Positions 39,417 to 48,768 of a stretch of DNA of 64,000 bases are shown piece by piece; position 1 is the first letter of the stretch; every line of letters begins with the position of its first letter. Below the pieces are notes generated by a model. It had not been told where the DNA came from. It saw only the letters and a list, made by a program, of their open reading frames with translations, and searched no databases. A program made the position numbers and the translations under genes. Location of the stretch: assembly GCA_038322235.1 (NCBI GenBank), contig JBBQFQ010000005.1, forward strand, positions 1-64,000, read 5' to 3'. The DNA is from SZAS-18 sp038322235 (lineage in GTDB: Bacteria; Verrucomicrobiota; Verrucomicrobiia; Chthoniobacterales; SZAS-18).

Positions 39417-41683
39417 GGGTCGCCCTCCCCGATCAGATCGACCACCGCCTGGAGAAGCGTTTCGTCGTGGAAGCTGCCCTTCGTGAGGTAATAGTCAGCG
39501 CCCGCCTCCAGCCCACGCCGTCGATCTTCCTCGCGATCCTTGTACGAGACGATCATGACCGGCAGCGTCTTGAGGTTCGGATCCTTCTTCACGAGCGTGA
39601 CGAGTTCGATGCCGTCCATTCGGGGCATGTCGATATCGGTCACAAGCAGGTCAAACCGGCCGGTCCGAACGGCATTCCAGCCATCTATGCCATCCACCGC
39701 GACTTCGACCTCGTAGCCGTGCTTGTGCAGGAGCATCCGCTCCAGGACGCGGACGGTGAGCGAATCGTCCACGACGAGCACGCGCTTCCGGATCTTCTCC
39801 ACGCCCGCGGCGGCCCGCGGGTCGACCTTCGTCACGCGGCCGGAGGCGGCCAGTTTCTCGACCGACCGGATGAGATCCTCGACGTCGACGATCAGCACGG
39901 GCGCACCGTCCTCCATCAACGCGCCCGCCGCGATGTCCTTCACCTTGCCCAGGCGCGCATCGAGCGGCTGCACGACCAGCTCGCGCTCGCCGAGAAAGCG
40001 ATCGACGACGAGTCCGTAGGCGTTGCCGAGGTCTCCGACCACGATCACCGGCAGCTCTTCCGGCATCAGCCGAGGCTCGCCCGCGCCGATGACCTGGTGC
40101 GCGGTGACCAGACCGATGGGCCGGCCATCGAAGGAGAAATGCTGCCGGCCTTCGAGCACCTCGATCCGCGACTTCGGCAGCTTCAGGGTGCGAACGATGT
40201 AGGCCAGCGGGAACGCGTACGGCTCACCGTCGATCTCGACGAGCAGCGTGCGCACGACCGAAAGCGTCAACGGCAACTGGAGCTGGAAGCGCGTGCCCCC
40301 GCCCGGCTGCGTCGTCACGCGCACGCTTCCGCGCACCTGCTTGACCATGTTTTGCACGACATCCAGACCCACGCCGCGACCGGAAATCTCGGTCACCTTT
40401 CCCTTCATCGAGAAGCCCGGCAGGAAGAGGAACTCCAGCAATTCCGGCTCGCTCAATTCGCGGGCGGTCTCGGCATTGGTCAGCTTTCGTTCCACGACGG
40501 CGCTCCGCACCTGCTCCACGTCGATCCCCCGGCCATCGTCCAGCACGACGATCTGCAGGACGCCCGCGCTGTGCCGCGCCTCGAGCTTGATCACACTCTC
40601 GGCGGGCTTGCGTCCGGCGCTTCGCTGCTCGGCGAATTCCGTGCCGTGGTCCACCGCATTCCGCAGGAGATGCGTCAGCGGCGCCTCCAGGCGTTCCAGA
40701 ATGTCGCGATCGACGCGCGTGGTCTCGCCGATGATCTCCAGCCGGACGGATTTTCCGAGGGTCTGGCCCAGATCACGCACCATGCGGGGAAACGCGCGGA
40801 CGCCATCCGCAAACGGCCGCATCCGCACGGCCTGCGCCTCTTCGTACAGCCGGTGGGCCAGATTCCCCGAGCGCCGGTCGAAGGTGTCGAGCTCGGCGAG
40901 GCGCTCGGCCAGGAACTGATGGCACTGGTGCAGCCGCCCCTGCGCCTCGCTGTGGGCGGCGCGAGCGGGTTCGCTCGACGCGCGGTCGGGCAGGGCATCG
41001 CGCAGGCTGTCGAGCGCGCGGCCGAGCTCCGAATGCTGGCGTTTCAAGCGCAGGAGCGATTCCGTGAAAGGCTTCAGCCAGCGGGACTCCACGAGCGACT
41101 CGCCGGCGAGCGACAGCAGCCGGTTGAGATTCTCCGCGGTCACGCGGAGTACCCGATCCGCCGCTTCGGACCCGGTCGGGGCGGACTCCGGCGGCGGCGG
41201 CAACGATCCCCTGGGAACGGCTGCCACCGGTTTCGCCGCGACGGGCTCAACCACTTCCGGGGGATCCGGCGGATGTTTCACCGCGTCGCTCAGGGCGCTC
41301 TTGAACCGCTCCAGCTCGGGCTTCTTCTCGGCCGACCATTGCCCGAGATCCGCCTCCGGCGTTCCCCCGATGCGCGTGAGGAGATCCACCCCTTGGAGAA
41401 GCAGGTCGATGTGGCGTTGCCGGAGAAGGATGCGGCGCTGCTGCGCGGCGACAAAGCAATCCTCCATCACATGCGCGATTTCGACGGCCGCATCGAGTCC
41501 CACAATGCGAGCCGCGCCTTTGAGCGAATGGGCCGCGCGCATGCAGGCCTCGAGCTCATCCGGGAGGGTCGGCTCGCGTTCGAGCGCGAGGAGGCCCGGG
41601 GTCAGAATCTGGACCTGGCTCTCCGTCTCGAGCCGGAACAACTCGGCCATCGAGAACGCGCTGAGATCTTCTTCGCCGCTCAT
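39413..41683 (-). CDS. wspE: CheA-like hybrid kinase with receiver (WspE)
   Basis: A protein of 756 residues. Domains: Hpt (phospho-His in AAHSLKGAARIVG, about residue 50), a Pro/Ala linker, dimerisation and CheA-type HATPase (HLLRNAVDHGTEF, LDDGRGIDVEQV, GRGVGLDVVQNM), a CheW-like domain (about 490-610; VEIDGEPYAFPLAYIVRT), and a C-terminal receiver (KRVLVVDDSLTVRVLE, LLVTDIDMPRMDG). The fused receiver is typical of WspE. It autophosphorylates in response to the MCP and passes phosphate to CheB and to an output protein. It overlaps both neighbours by four bases, so the three genes are translationally coupled. Confidence 0.93.
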   Translation of the reverse strand: MSGEEDLSAFSMAELFRLETESQVQILTPGLLALEREPTLPDELEACMRAAHSLKGAARIVGLDAAVEIAHVMEDCFVAAQQRRILLRQRHIDLLLQGVDLLTRIGGTPEADLGQWSAEKKPELERFKSALSDAVKHPPDPPEVVEPVAAKPVAAVPRGSLPPPPESAPTGSEAADRVLRVTAENLNRLLSLAGESLVESRWLKPFTESLLRLKRQHSELGRALDSLRDALPDRASSEPARAAHSEAQGRLHQCHQFLAERLAELDTFDRRSGNLAHRLYEEAQAVRMRPFADGVRAFPRMVRDLGQTLGKSVRLEIIGETTRVDRDILERLEAPLTHLLRNAVDHGTEFAEQRSAGRKPAESVIKLEARHSAGVLQIVVLDDGRGIDVEQVRSAVVERKLTNAETARELSEPELLEFLFLPGFSMKGKVTEISGRGVGLDVVQNMVKQVRGSVRVTTQPGGGTRFQLQLPLTLSVVRTLLVEIDGEPYAFPLAYIVRTLKLPKSRIEVLEGRQHFSFDGRPIGLVTAHQVIGAGEPRLMPEELPVIVVGDLGNAYGLVVDRFLGERELVVQPLDARLGKVKDIAAGALMEDGAPVLIVDVEDLIRSVEKLAASGRVTKVDPRAAAGVEKIRKRVLVVDDSLTVRVLERMLLHKHGYEVEVAVDGIDGWNAVRTGRFDLLVTDIDMPRMDGIELVTLVKKDPNLKTLPVMIVSYKDREEDRRRGLEAGADYYLTKGSFHDETLLQAVVDLIGEGDP

Positions 41684-42381
41684 GCGAGGCTCCGGTTCAG
41701 CGTGTAGAAAAGCAGCCCGTCGTCGAGGCAGCCGACCGCCCGTTCGCGCCAGGTCAGGATCGCCCGGGTGTAACTCGCCGCGGCCCGCGCCACGGTGGCG
41801 GGGACGGGCAGCAGTTCGGAAGCCGGGAAGCGATGAATCCCGTGGACTTCATCGGCGGGGAAACCCACCCGATGTCCCTCCCGCGAGATCACCACGAGGC
41901 GCTGCTGCTCGCTGACCCGGCGCCCGCGCTTTCCGTCCGGTGCCCGCTGGAGACCCAGCACCTCGGCGAGCGAGATGCAGACGAGCAGTTCGCCGCGAAC
42001 ATTGGCCAGCCCGAGGACCGCGCCGCCGCGCCGATGCGGCAGCGTGTGAATCGTCCGAACGGAGGCGACCTCCTTGAAGACCGCGGTGGGGAGCGACAGC
42101 CATTCGATTCCCACCCGAAAGATCACGACCGAATGCACGTCCGGCGCCGCCACGACTTTTTCCCGCGCGAAGTGGCTGGTCCATTCGTCCCGATAGCCCG
42201 CGGGCGGTTCGGCTTCGAGCAGTGCGAGAGCCGCGGCGGAGTAGACCGGACAGTTGTGGCAATGCGCGCACTTCTTTAATTCGGGACAACTTCCGTCGCC
42301 CCAGACCCCGATCTGGTTCCAGCAGTCGGCGGGACCAGAACGGTCGCGGGCGGCAGCGGCGGGAGATGAAGGAGTCTCCAT
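41680..42381 (-). CDS. wspD: CheW-like adaptor with N-terminal cysteine motif (WspD)
   Basis: A protein of 233 residues. The N-terminus has CWNQIGVWGDGSCPELKKC followed by HCHNCPVYSAAA, a cysteine-rich motif characteristic of WspD-type adaptors; it could bind a metal. The CheW domain follows from about residue 80 (VVIFRVGIEWLSLPTAVFKE, HRRGGAVLGLANVRGELLV). It links the MCP to the kinase. A one-base gap separates it from the CheR gene and a four-base overlap joins it to wspE. The second CheW-like adaptor of the operon (wspB) lacks the cysteine motif. Confidence 0.9.
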   Translation of the reverse strand: METPSSPAAAARDRSGPADCWNQIGVWGDGSCPELKKCAHCHNCPVYSAAALALLEAEPPAGYRDEWTSHFAREKVVAAPDVHSVVIFRVGIEWLSLPTAVFKEVASVRTIHTLPHRRGGAVLGLANVRGELLVCISLAEVLGLQRAPDGKRGRRVSEQQRLVVISREGHRVGFPADEVHGIHRFPASELLPVPATVARAAASYTRAILTWRERAVGCLDDGLLFYTLNRSLA

Positions 42382-42382
42382 G

Positions 42383-43630
42383 TCACTTGCTCCGTTTCAG
42401 TGCCGCGCGTCGGGCCCGGTCGTTCAAGACCTTGGCGCCCGCGGCATCGCCGCCCTGCTCGAGCAGATAGGCGAGGTGCAGGAGAGCCGGCTCGTGTTGC
42501 GGCTCGAGGTAGATCGCTTTCCGAAAAAATTCCGCGGCCTCCACCGGCTCGGACGCCGCGGCCCGGACCAGACCGAGCAGGTAAAAGGCTTTCGCGGACG
42601 GCCCGTGGGTGCGGAGGTGCGAGGCGCAGATCTCCGCCGTTCCCGCGAGCTCACCCGCATCGGCGAGACGCGTCGCCTCCGCTAGTTCCGCGTCCGTCTC
42701 TGCCGCCACGACCGCGGCCCGCGCCGGCGACCTCGGCGCGATGACAAACGAGGGCGGCGGCAGCGCGCGCGGGCGCGGGGTAACCCGCGCCGCCGCGATC
42801 GGCCGACGCACCCGGGCGCGGGCCGGGCGCACTTCACCCGCGCCGGGGCGAAAGCCGAAGGCCCGCGGAACTCCGAGCGACCGATAGTGGTGCCGAAGCA
42901 TCAAGCCCGTCTCGGACGGGGCCACGAAGACGACGCCATCCGGACGCAGCAGGCGGCTCAAAATCGCGACCGCGTGATCCTGCGCGGCCCGGTCGAAGTA
43001 GATCAGAACATTCCGGCAAAAGATGACGTCGTACGCCTCCGCGGCCGGCTGGAATCCCGGCGCAAACAGATTCCCCTCCTGAAAGACGACCTGGGCGCGG
43101 ACCTCATCGGAAACCCGGTAGCGGGCATCCACGGCGCTGAAGTGCCGATCCCGGTAGCCGAGGTCGGTCCCGCGGAACGAATTCCGGCCGTAGATCGCCT
43201 CGCGGGCGACGGCGAGGGCCCGGGCGCTGATATCCACGGCATCGATGGCAAACTGCGCGGACGGAATGCCAGCATCGAGCAGCGACATGGCCATGGTGGA
43301 GGGCTCCTCCCCCGTCGAGCACGGCAGACTCAACAATCGCATCACCCCCGCCGGGCGCGCCTGAAACCACTCTTGCGCGGCGAAGCGAGCGAGTTCCCGG
43401 AAGGCCTCGCGGTCCCGGAAAAACCAGGTCTCGGGCACCACGATCTCCTCGATGAGCGCCTGCATCTCCTCCGGATCGCTGCGAACGAACTCATTGTAAG
43501 CGAGCCAGTCCGGCATGGATCGGGCGCGCATGCGGGCGCGCACGGCGCGCTCGACCACGGCTGAGCCGATCGAGGCGGCATCCAGCCCGATGGTGCGCTG
43601 GAGCAGTTCCTCGAAAGCGGCGACGACCAT
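42383..43630 (-). CDS. wspC: CheR methyltransferase with C-terminal TPR (WspC)
   Basis: A protein of 415 residues from the ATG at 43630; the frame continues upstream but that extension is inside wspB. The N-terminal helical CheR domain (EELLQRTIGLDAASIGS) is followed by the SAM-binding domain with LSLPCSTGEEPSTMAMSLL and DVIFCRNVLIYFDRAAQ. Residues about 330-415 hold one or two tetratricopeptide repeats (HGPSAKAFYLLGLVRAAAS, FRKAIYLEPQHEPALLHLAY). It methylates glutamates of the MCP. CheR-TPR fusions are the WspC form. An RA-rich linker joins the domains. Confidence 0.92.
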   Translation of the reverse strand: MVVAAFEELLQRTIGLDAASIGSAVVERAVRARMRARSMPDWLAYNEFVRSDPEEMQALIEEIVVPETWFFRDREAFRELARFAAQEWFQARPAGVMRLLSLPCSTGEEPSTMAMSLLDAGIPSAQFAIDAVDISARALAVAREAIYGRNSFRGTDLGYRDRHFSAVDARYRVSDEVRAQVVFQEGNLFAPGFQPAAEAYDVIFCRNVLIYFDRAAQDHAVAILSRLLRPDGVVFVAPSETGLMLRHHYRSLGVPRAFGFRPGAGEVRPARARVRRPIAAARVTPRPRALPPPSFVIAPRSPARAAVVAAETDAELAEATRLADAGELAGTAEICASHLRTHGPSAKAFYLLGLVRAAASEPVEAAEFFRKAIYLEPQHEPALLHLAYLLEQGGDAAGAKVLNDRARRAALKRSK

Positions 43631-43635
43631 GGCCT

Positions 43636-44097
43636 TCAGACCGCGAGAGGTTCCCGGAAAAGCACGTCCCGCACGGCCGCGGGCAGCAGCCGCTCCACGT
43701 GGATCCATTGCACCAGTCCGCGGGCGTCCGCCGCGACCGGCCCGAGGTAGGGCGCGTGATCGTTTGCCACGCCCGCGGGGACGAAGTCTGTCGGATTCCG
43801 CCGGAGCGTTTCCGTCGCCTTCTCGGCGATCAACCCCAACAAACGCGAAGCGCCCGCGGCATCCGGGTAGCGGACGAGCACGAGGCGCGTGCTGAAGCGC
43901 GCTCGCGCTGGCGTTCCGAGCGCCAGCACGCTGAGATCGATGACCGGAACGGGGGACCCGTGATAGTTGCAGACGCCGAGCACGCCGGGTGGCGATTGGG
44001 GGATCTGCTTGATCCGCAACAGCGGCAGCACCACCACGACATCGCCGGCGCTGAGCGCGTAGCGGTCCTCTCCGAGCTGGAACAGGAGGAAGAGCAT
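43636..44097 (-). CDS. wspB: CheW-like adaptor (WspB)
   Basis: A protein of 153 residues starting MLFLLFQLGEDRYALSAGDV, a single CheW domain with the landmarks LPLLRIKQIPQSPPGVLGVCNYHGSPVPVIDL (in parts). The open frame starts earlier, but this ATG begins the conserved domain and is preceded by a Gly/Pro-rich non-conserved stretch. It bridges MCP and CheA. It lies 37 bases after the MCP stop and 5 bases before the CheR start. Confidence 0.9.
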   Translation of the reverse strand: MLFLLFQLGEDRYALSAGDVVVVLPLLRIKQIPQSPPGVLGVCNYHGSPVPVIDLSVLALGTPARARFSTRLVLVRYPDAAGASRLLGLIAEKATETLRRNPTDFVPAGVANDHAPYLGPVAADARGLVQWIHVERLLPAAVRDVLFREPLAV

Positions 44098-44134
44098 GAA
44101 AGGGCCGGGGCCGGCGGGACGCGGGGCGATCGGG

Positions 44135-46048
44135 TCAGACCTGGAGCTTGAAGCGCGAGACGCCGCTGCGGAGGGCGTTCGCGGCGTGGTTGAGGCCGGC
44201 AATCGCGTCGTTGGACTGACGCAGCGATTCGACCGTTTGCTGGGCCGTCTCGCTCAGTTGCATGAGCGCCTGACTGATCTGCTCCGCGCCGGTGGACTGG
44301 GCCTGCATGCCTTCATTCACCGATTCGAAGCGAGGCGCGAGCGCCTGCACCTGCTGAATGATCTGGGCGAGCTGTCCGCCCACCTGTTCCACGTCCTGCA
44401 TCCCCCGGCGGACCTCCTCGGAAAACTTGTCCATGCCCATCACGCCCGCGGAGACCGCGGACTGAATCTCCTTCACCATCTGCTCGATGTCGTACGTCGC
44501 GACGGCCGTCTGGTCGGCGAGACGCCGGATTTCGGTCGCCACCACCGCGAAACCCCGTCCGTATTCGCCCGCCTTCTCCGCCTCGATGGCCGCATTGAGC
44601 GAGAGCAGATTGGTCTGGTCCGCCACCTTGGTGATCGTCGTGACCACCTGATTGATGTTGCCGGCTTTCTCGTTCAGGACCGCGAGCTTCGCGTTGATCG
44701 AACCGGCCGCGTCCATGACCCGCCGCATGGTCTCCGCCATCCGGGCCAGCCCCGCCTGGCCGCTGCCGGCGAGCGTGGCAGATTCCTCGGCGACGTCGGA
44801 CACCTCGTCCATTGTTCGGACCAGCTCCCGGGACGTCGCCGAAATTTCCTTCGAAGTGGCCCCGATTTCCGAGGTGGTCGCGGCGATCTCGCTGGCGGTC
44901 GCCTGTTGTTCCTTCGCCGTGGCCGCGATCTGGGTCATCGAAGTGTTGACCTGCAAACCGGATTCCTGAACCTGGCCGACGAGGGTGGAAAGGGCGCCGA
45001 CCATCTGATCGAACGCCCGGGCAAATGCGCCGAGCTCGGTGGCTGATTCGAGATTGATTCGCGTGTTAAGATCCCCCCGCCCCACGGCCTCGGCGGCGGC
45101 CTTGAGTTTCTGGATCGGCGTCGCGATGGAACGCGCCACGAAGTAGAAGTAGATCGCGGCGAGGAGCACGGCCGCGATCATCGCGATGATGTTCACCAGG
45201 CCGACGCGGCGGCGGGCCGACTCACTCACCGCCGCGGTCTGCTGGAGGATTTCCTTGAGCGGAGCCTCGACGCTGTGCGCGGAATTCCAGATGTCACCCT
45301 GGAGTCCCGACTCCTTGGTTTTTCCGATCCGCTCCTGAATCGCGAGATAGCGGCGGAAGAGAACCTCGTATTTCTTCAGCGCCTCCTGGATCTGACTGGC
45401 GTTTGTGCCGCTCCCTGTTTGCGCATCGCTGGCCAGCTTTTGGAGCCCGGCGAAGACGGCATCGACGTACTTTGGCTCGTTGCGGAGAAGGTAATCCTTT
45501 TCGTCGCGGCGCAGCTGGAGGAGGGTCACTTCGAGAGTCACGTTCTTCTCCTGCTTGATCAGCGTCTCAACCTCGTGGATTTGCTTCCGCCAGCTGCCTT
45601 CGACGCCCCAGTCCCTGAAACCCCGCTCGCGAAACGCCGCGACGATGGCGGCAAACGCATCGCCGTAGACCTTCGCCTGAGCGCGGAGTTTCAGCAGGGG
45701 AGCGTGCTGCTCTTCCCCGGCGATCGCATTCATCGCGTCGAGCTCCCGGTAGATCCCGTCGATGATCTTCGCGTGCCGGGAGGCGTATTCCGAAGTGCCT
45801 TTTTCGTGGAAGTTGGGATCGGAGATGTCGCGGAGGAGGAAATCCTTTTCGGCGCGACGGGCATACTGGAACTCCGTATTGACCGTCGCGGCACCCCAGC
45901 GCAGCTGATTCGCGAGGTCGTTCTGTTTGAGGTAGTGGGCCGTGATGAAATACCAGACCACGCCGATCAGGGCGATGATGCCGAGACCACCGAGTCCACC
46001 GGCGAGCAGACTGGCCAGGACGCTTTTGTTTGGAGCCAAGGATTTCAT
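44135..46048 (-). CDS. wspA: Methyl-accepting chemotaxis protein, WspA-like surface sensor
   Basis: A protein of 637 residues from the ATG at 46048, directly before the first membrane segment (VLASLLAGGLGGLGIIALIG, about 9-35). A periplasmic helical domain of about 270 residues follows, with FHEKGTSEYASRHAKIIDG and YLLRNEPKYVDAV, then the second membrane segment near 310 (IAMIAAVLLAAIYFYFVA), a HAMP domain and the signalling helices. The hairpin tip region reads SLNAAIEAEKAGEYGRGFAV, the EAEKAGEYGRGF form typical of WspA. In Pseudomonas WspA senses surface contact. It is the first gene of the seven-gene operon; the 220-base gap to the divergent lipoprotein gene should hold the promoter. Confidence 0.92.
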   Translation of the reverse strand: MKSLAPNKSVLASLLAGGLGGLGIIALIGVVWYFITAHYLKQNDLANQLRWGAATVNTEFQYARRAEKDFLLRDISDPNFHEKGTSEYASRHAKIIDGIYRELDAMNAIAGEEQHAPLLKLRAQAKVYGDAFAAIVAAFRERGFRDWGVEGSWRKQIHEVETLIKQEKNVTLEVTLLQLRRDEKDYLLRNEPKYVDAVFAGLQKLASDAQTGSGTNASQIQEALKKYEVLFRRYLAIQERIGKTKESGLQGDIWNSAHSVEAPLKEILQQTAAVSESARRRVGLVNIIAMIAAVLLAAIYFYFVARSIATPIQKLKAAAEAVGRGDLNTRINLESATELGAFARAFDQMVGALSTLVGQVQESGLQVNTSMTQIAATAKEQQATASEIAATTSEIGATSKEISATSRELVRTMDEVSDVAEESATLAGSGQAGLARMAETMRRVMDAAGSINAKLAVLNEKAGNINQVVTTITKVADQTNLLSLNAAIEAEKAGEYGRGFAVVATEIRRLADQTAVATYDIEQMVKEIQSAVSAGVMGMDKFSEEVRRGMQDVEQVGGQLAQIIQQVQALAPRFESVNEGMQAQSTGAEQISQALMQLSETAQQTVESLRQSNDAIAGLNHAANALRSGVSRFKLQV

Positions 46049-46268
46049 AGGATCAGCCGCGGAATGAACGGTTTCGGGGCAGTCAACCGCGTTAGCCAGT
46101 AGACTGAGGCCGAATTCACCCCGCAAGCCCGATCCGCGAAATCCGTCCCGCCCGTTTGGAGCGAGGCCGGCTTTCCGCGTCCTCCAAGGCGGGAGCGTGA
46201 GCCCGATTCGGATAAATCCGGATTCAAACCTTGCGCGAATGGCACCGCGCACTCTTTAGTCCCACACC

Positions 46269-46817
46269 ATGCGCTCCTTGCTGCTTGTTTTCGCGCTCGC
46301 TCTCGGAGGCTGCGTACCGGAGTTCGAGCAGCCACTCCCTTCGGGTGGAACTCCGTCCCCGCTCGCCAAGGTTCTCCCCGGCTCCTGGCGCATCGTTGAC
46401 ACGAGTGGCAAAGGGAAGGAGATCCGCGCAACCGAGAAGGTCGAGCGCTTTCAGATCGTCGCCCAGCCCGATGGATCCCTTACCTCGGTCGAGACGCGCA
46501 AAGATGGCACGAAGCGGGGTTTCGAGTGGCGCCCCGTCGTCGCCGGCCCCCATGAGTACGTTTGCATCGGCGCCCAGCCGGACCCGAAAACCTGGATGAT
46601 TTTCCGAGCCACCTGGGACGCGAAGACGAAGAAACTCACCCTGGAGTCCTTCTCTGAAGCTGCCCTGGCGCCGCTCGTTCAATCCGGCATGATGGCGGGG
46701 ACGGTGGACAAGGGTCACGTCCGCGTGACTGAATCGGGCGAAAAGGTCGCCGCGATGCTCGCCTCTGGCAGCGTGGCCGTCGTCTCGGCTCTCGTCTTGC
46801 AAAAGGCCGGGCGTTGA
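46269..46817 (+). CDS. Putative lipoprotein of unknown function
   Basis: A protein of 182 residues starting MRSLLLVFALALGGCVPEF. LALGGC is a lipobox with lipid attachment at Cys15. The mature protein has VLPGSWRIVDTSGKGKEI and FEWRPVVAGPHEYVCIGAQ, a pattern like small lipocalin-like or DUF-type beta proteins, but I do not recognise the family. It is divergent from wspA. Its stop (TGA at 46815) overlaps an ATG at 46817 (TGATG) of an ORF that runs into the 20-bp array; see findings. Confidence 0.75.
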   Translation: MRSLLLVFALALGGCVPEFEQPLPSGGTPSPLAKVLPGSWRIVDTSGKGKEIRATEKVERFQIVAQPDGSLTSVETRKDGTKRGFEWRPVVAGPHEYVCIGAQPDPKTWMIFRATWDAKTKKLTLESFSEAALAPLVQSGMMAGTVDKGHVRVTESGEKVAAMLASGSVAVVSALVLQKAGR

Positions 46818-46830
46818 TGGCCGGGCACCA

Positions 46831-47640
46831 TTCGCGAAGCCGGATGTGGATTGGCGACGCCGAAAACCTGGTCGCAGAGCCGAATCCGGCGGAGCGGAGC
46901 CGAAAAACCATTCGCCGCGCCAAATCTGGCTTACCGGAGCCGGAAAACCGAGAGCGAAGCCGGAGATTGCTTAACGGAGTCGAAAAACCGGGAGCGAAGC
47001 TGATTTTCGCTAAACGAAGCCGGAAGACAATTCGCGGAGCCGAATCTGGCTCACCGAGGCCGAAAGACCATTCGCGGAGCCGAATCTGGCTCAGCGAAGC
47101 CGGAAAACCAATCGCGGAGCCAAATCTGGCTTTCATTCCGCGTTTACGGCTCCCGTCCCCCGTTTCTGGCTTCATTTCCGCGTTTGCGGCGCCCTTTCCG
47201 TGTTTGCGGCTCCTTTTCCTCGTTTGCGGCTCTCGTTCCGCGTTTGCGGCTCCTTTTCCTCGTTTGCGGCTCTCCTTCCGCGTTTGCGGCTTTCATTCCA
47301 CGTTTGCGGCTTTCATTCCGCGTTTGCGGCTCCTTTTCCTTGTTTGCGGCTCCTACTCCGCGTTTGCGGCTCCCGTTCCGCGCTTGCGGCTCCCGTTCCG
47401 CGTTTGCGGTTCCCGTTCCGCGTTTGCGGCTCCCGTTCCGCGCGTGCGTCTCCCGTTCCGAGTTTGCGTCTCCCGTTCCCCGTTTGCGGCTTCCCTTCCC
47501 CGCATGCGGCTCCCCTTTCACCCCTGCGCCTTCCCTTTTCTCCCTGCGCCTTCCCTTTTCTCCGTGCGCCTTCGCTTCCTCGTCTGAGGCGCCGCTTCCG
47601 TCTGAGCGCGGTGGCTTCGTCGTCAGAGGCGTCGGTTTCC
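46831..47640. repeat. Tandem array of about 40 units with an exact 20-bp period and a polarity switch
   Basis: The sequence divides into 20-base units from 46831 to about 47640 with no insertion or deletion. Units 1-15 (to 47130) resemble ATTCGCGGAGCCGAATCTGG, e.g. TTCGCGGAGCCGAATCTGGC at 47031 and 47071. From 47131 the units switch to the opposite strand sense, e.g. CGTTTGCGGCTCCCGTTCCG, whose reverse complement again contains GGAGCCG. After about 47500 units decay (CCCTGCGCCTTCCC). Because 20 is not a multiple of three, the frame rotates; all three plus frames and two minus frames stay open across much of it. No spacers, so it is not CRISPR. It lies between the lipoprotein and ankyrin genes. 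Confidence 0.85.
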
Positions 47641-48064
47641 GCCTTGGCAACTCCGCCTCCGCAGCTGCGGCATCGCTCATGCGTCCCCGGATTCATCTCC
47701 GCGAATTCATCGACCTTCTCGCGATCGTGGATTCGCAGCCCCGAAGACGAAGAGACCGAGCGATTAATCGAGGAGACGGTCGCGCGATTCGCGCCGAGCA
47801 GGGAAGATCTCGTCCGCGAGCGCCGAGATCGGAGAGCGAGCGTGATCGGCGCAGTCGTGTGGGTGCGGAACGCCGCGAGGACTTCGGTTCCCACGGTCTT
47901 GGGGTGACGTCTCTCGTGATACGAATCAATGAACGCACCCAAGACCCGTCGCATCTCGCGGGGAGCATCGATTCGGTTGGAGTGCGGTAGCACTCCCACG
48001 AATGGGACGACTCTGCACTCGACCTCTTTCAGTGAACTCAGCAGCAACGCCTACGAGTCACGAC
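47641..48064. other. 424 bases without a convincing gene after the array
   Basis: Long frames cross this stretch on both strands, but their peptides (for example a plus-strand run with ETERLIEETVARFAPSREDL) change frame or continue out of the array and have no recognisable start. It may contain a decayed coding remnant. No RNA gene or terminator is evident. Confidence 0.4.
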
Positions 48065-48463
48065 ATGAGCGGTATCCGTCCAGAATGGTATCGGTTTCGA
48101 GATGCCCTTGAGCGCGGGGACTTCTCCGCAGCTTCCACCCTCTTGGACAAAGACTCCAGCTTACTCCATGAGGTGAACTGCATCGGGGAGAGCGTTCTGC
48201 ACTTCTTGGCCGTCGAGAACAATCGACCGGCTGCAGAGTGGTTGCAGACCCGAGGGGCGGATTTAAACACAGCGAACGATTTTGGAACTCCGCTGCTTTT
48301 TGAGGTGGCTGCGCTCGGCTACCGCGATCTCTTATTGTGGCTCGTGGACCGTGGGGCAGACCCGAAAAGGAACGATTCGCAGGGGCACCGGATCGACGAA
48401 TATTTAGCCGAGCACGACAACCGAGAGATGATTGAATTTATCAAGCGTCACATCACCCCATGA
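48065..48463 (+). CDS. Ankyrin-repeat protein
   Basis: A protein of 132 residues starting MSGIRPEWYRFRDALERGDF. Three ankyrin-like repeats are visible: FSAASTLLDKDSSLLHEVN, ESVLHFLAVENNRPAAEWLQ and GTPLLFEVAALGYRDLLLWL followed by VDRGADPKRNDSQGHRIDEY. Ankyrin repeats are protein-binding. There is no signal peptide, so it is cytoplasmic. GC content is lower than in neighbours, and it lies in an accessory stretch between the 20-bp array and a small membrane-protein gene. Small stand-alone ankyrin proteins often have partners encoded nearby, but none is obvious here. Confidence 0.8.
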   Translation: MSGIRPEWYRFRDALERGDFSAASTLLDKDSSLLHEVNCIGESVLHFLAVENNRPAAEWLQTRGADLNTANDFGTPLLFEVAALGYRDLLLWLVDRGADPKRNDSQGHRIDEYLAEHDNREMIEFIKRHITP

Positions 48464-48768
48464 CGCCACGATGACGCCTAAATCAACCGCTGCCGTGTCT
48501 ACTCTCCGATCGCTCTCCGATCGTTCGTGCCGGACTGCCCCGCCGCTTGCGCTCATCGGCGCGCAAGCCGCCGCCGGGCGCGTAGCCGAGCTGAGGGGTC
48601 CGGGAACCCGTGCGGATTTGTTGATCAACGACCACCGGCCGCGTGCGCGGCGCTCGCTGTTTTCAAAATCCGATCTCCGCCGTCTTCGGCGTGAGCCTCG
48701 AGCTCGCTGCACGTCCTGGCGGCCGCTGCCGCCTTGACCAAGACGGCTCACACTGCCTTGATCCCCTC
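48464..48768. other. 305-base gap without a convincing gene
   Basis: Frames are open but begin without a ribosome-binding site and give Arg/Ser/Pro-rich shadow-like peptides. Nothing else is recognised; it may contain the promoter of the small membrane-protein gene. Confidence 0.35.

Noticed and set aside
46831..47640. Genuine repeat protein encoded in one frame across the array
   Set aside because: All three plus frames and two minus frames are open, because the unit has no stop codons in any frame. Openness alone is no evidence; no frame has a signal, domain or codon pattern like its neighbours. The overlap-type start is kept as a finding only.
47641..48064. Transposase or integrase remnant
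   Set aside because: Peptides in several frames were inspected; none shows DDE, HUH or tyrosine-recombinase motifs.
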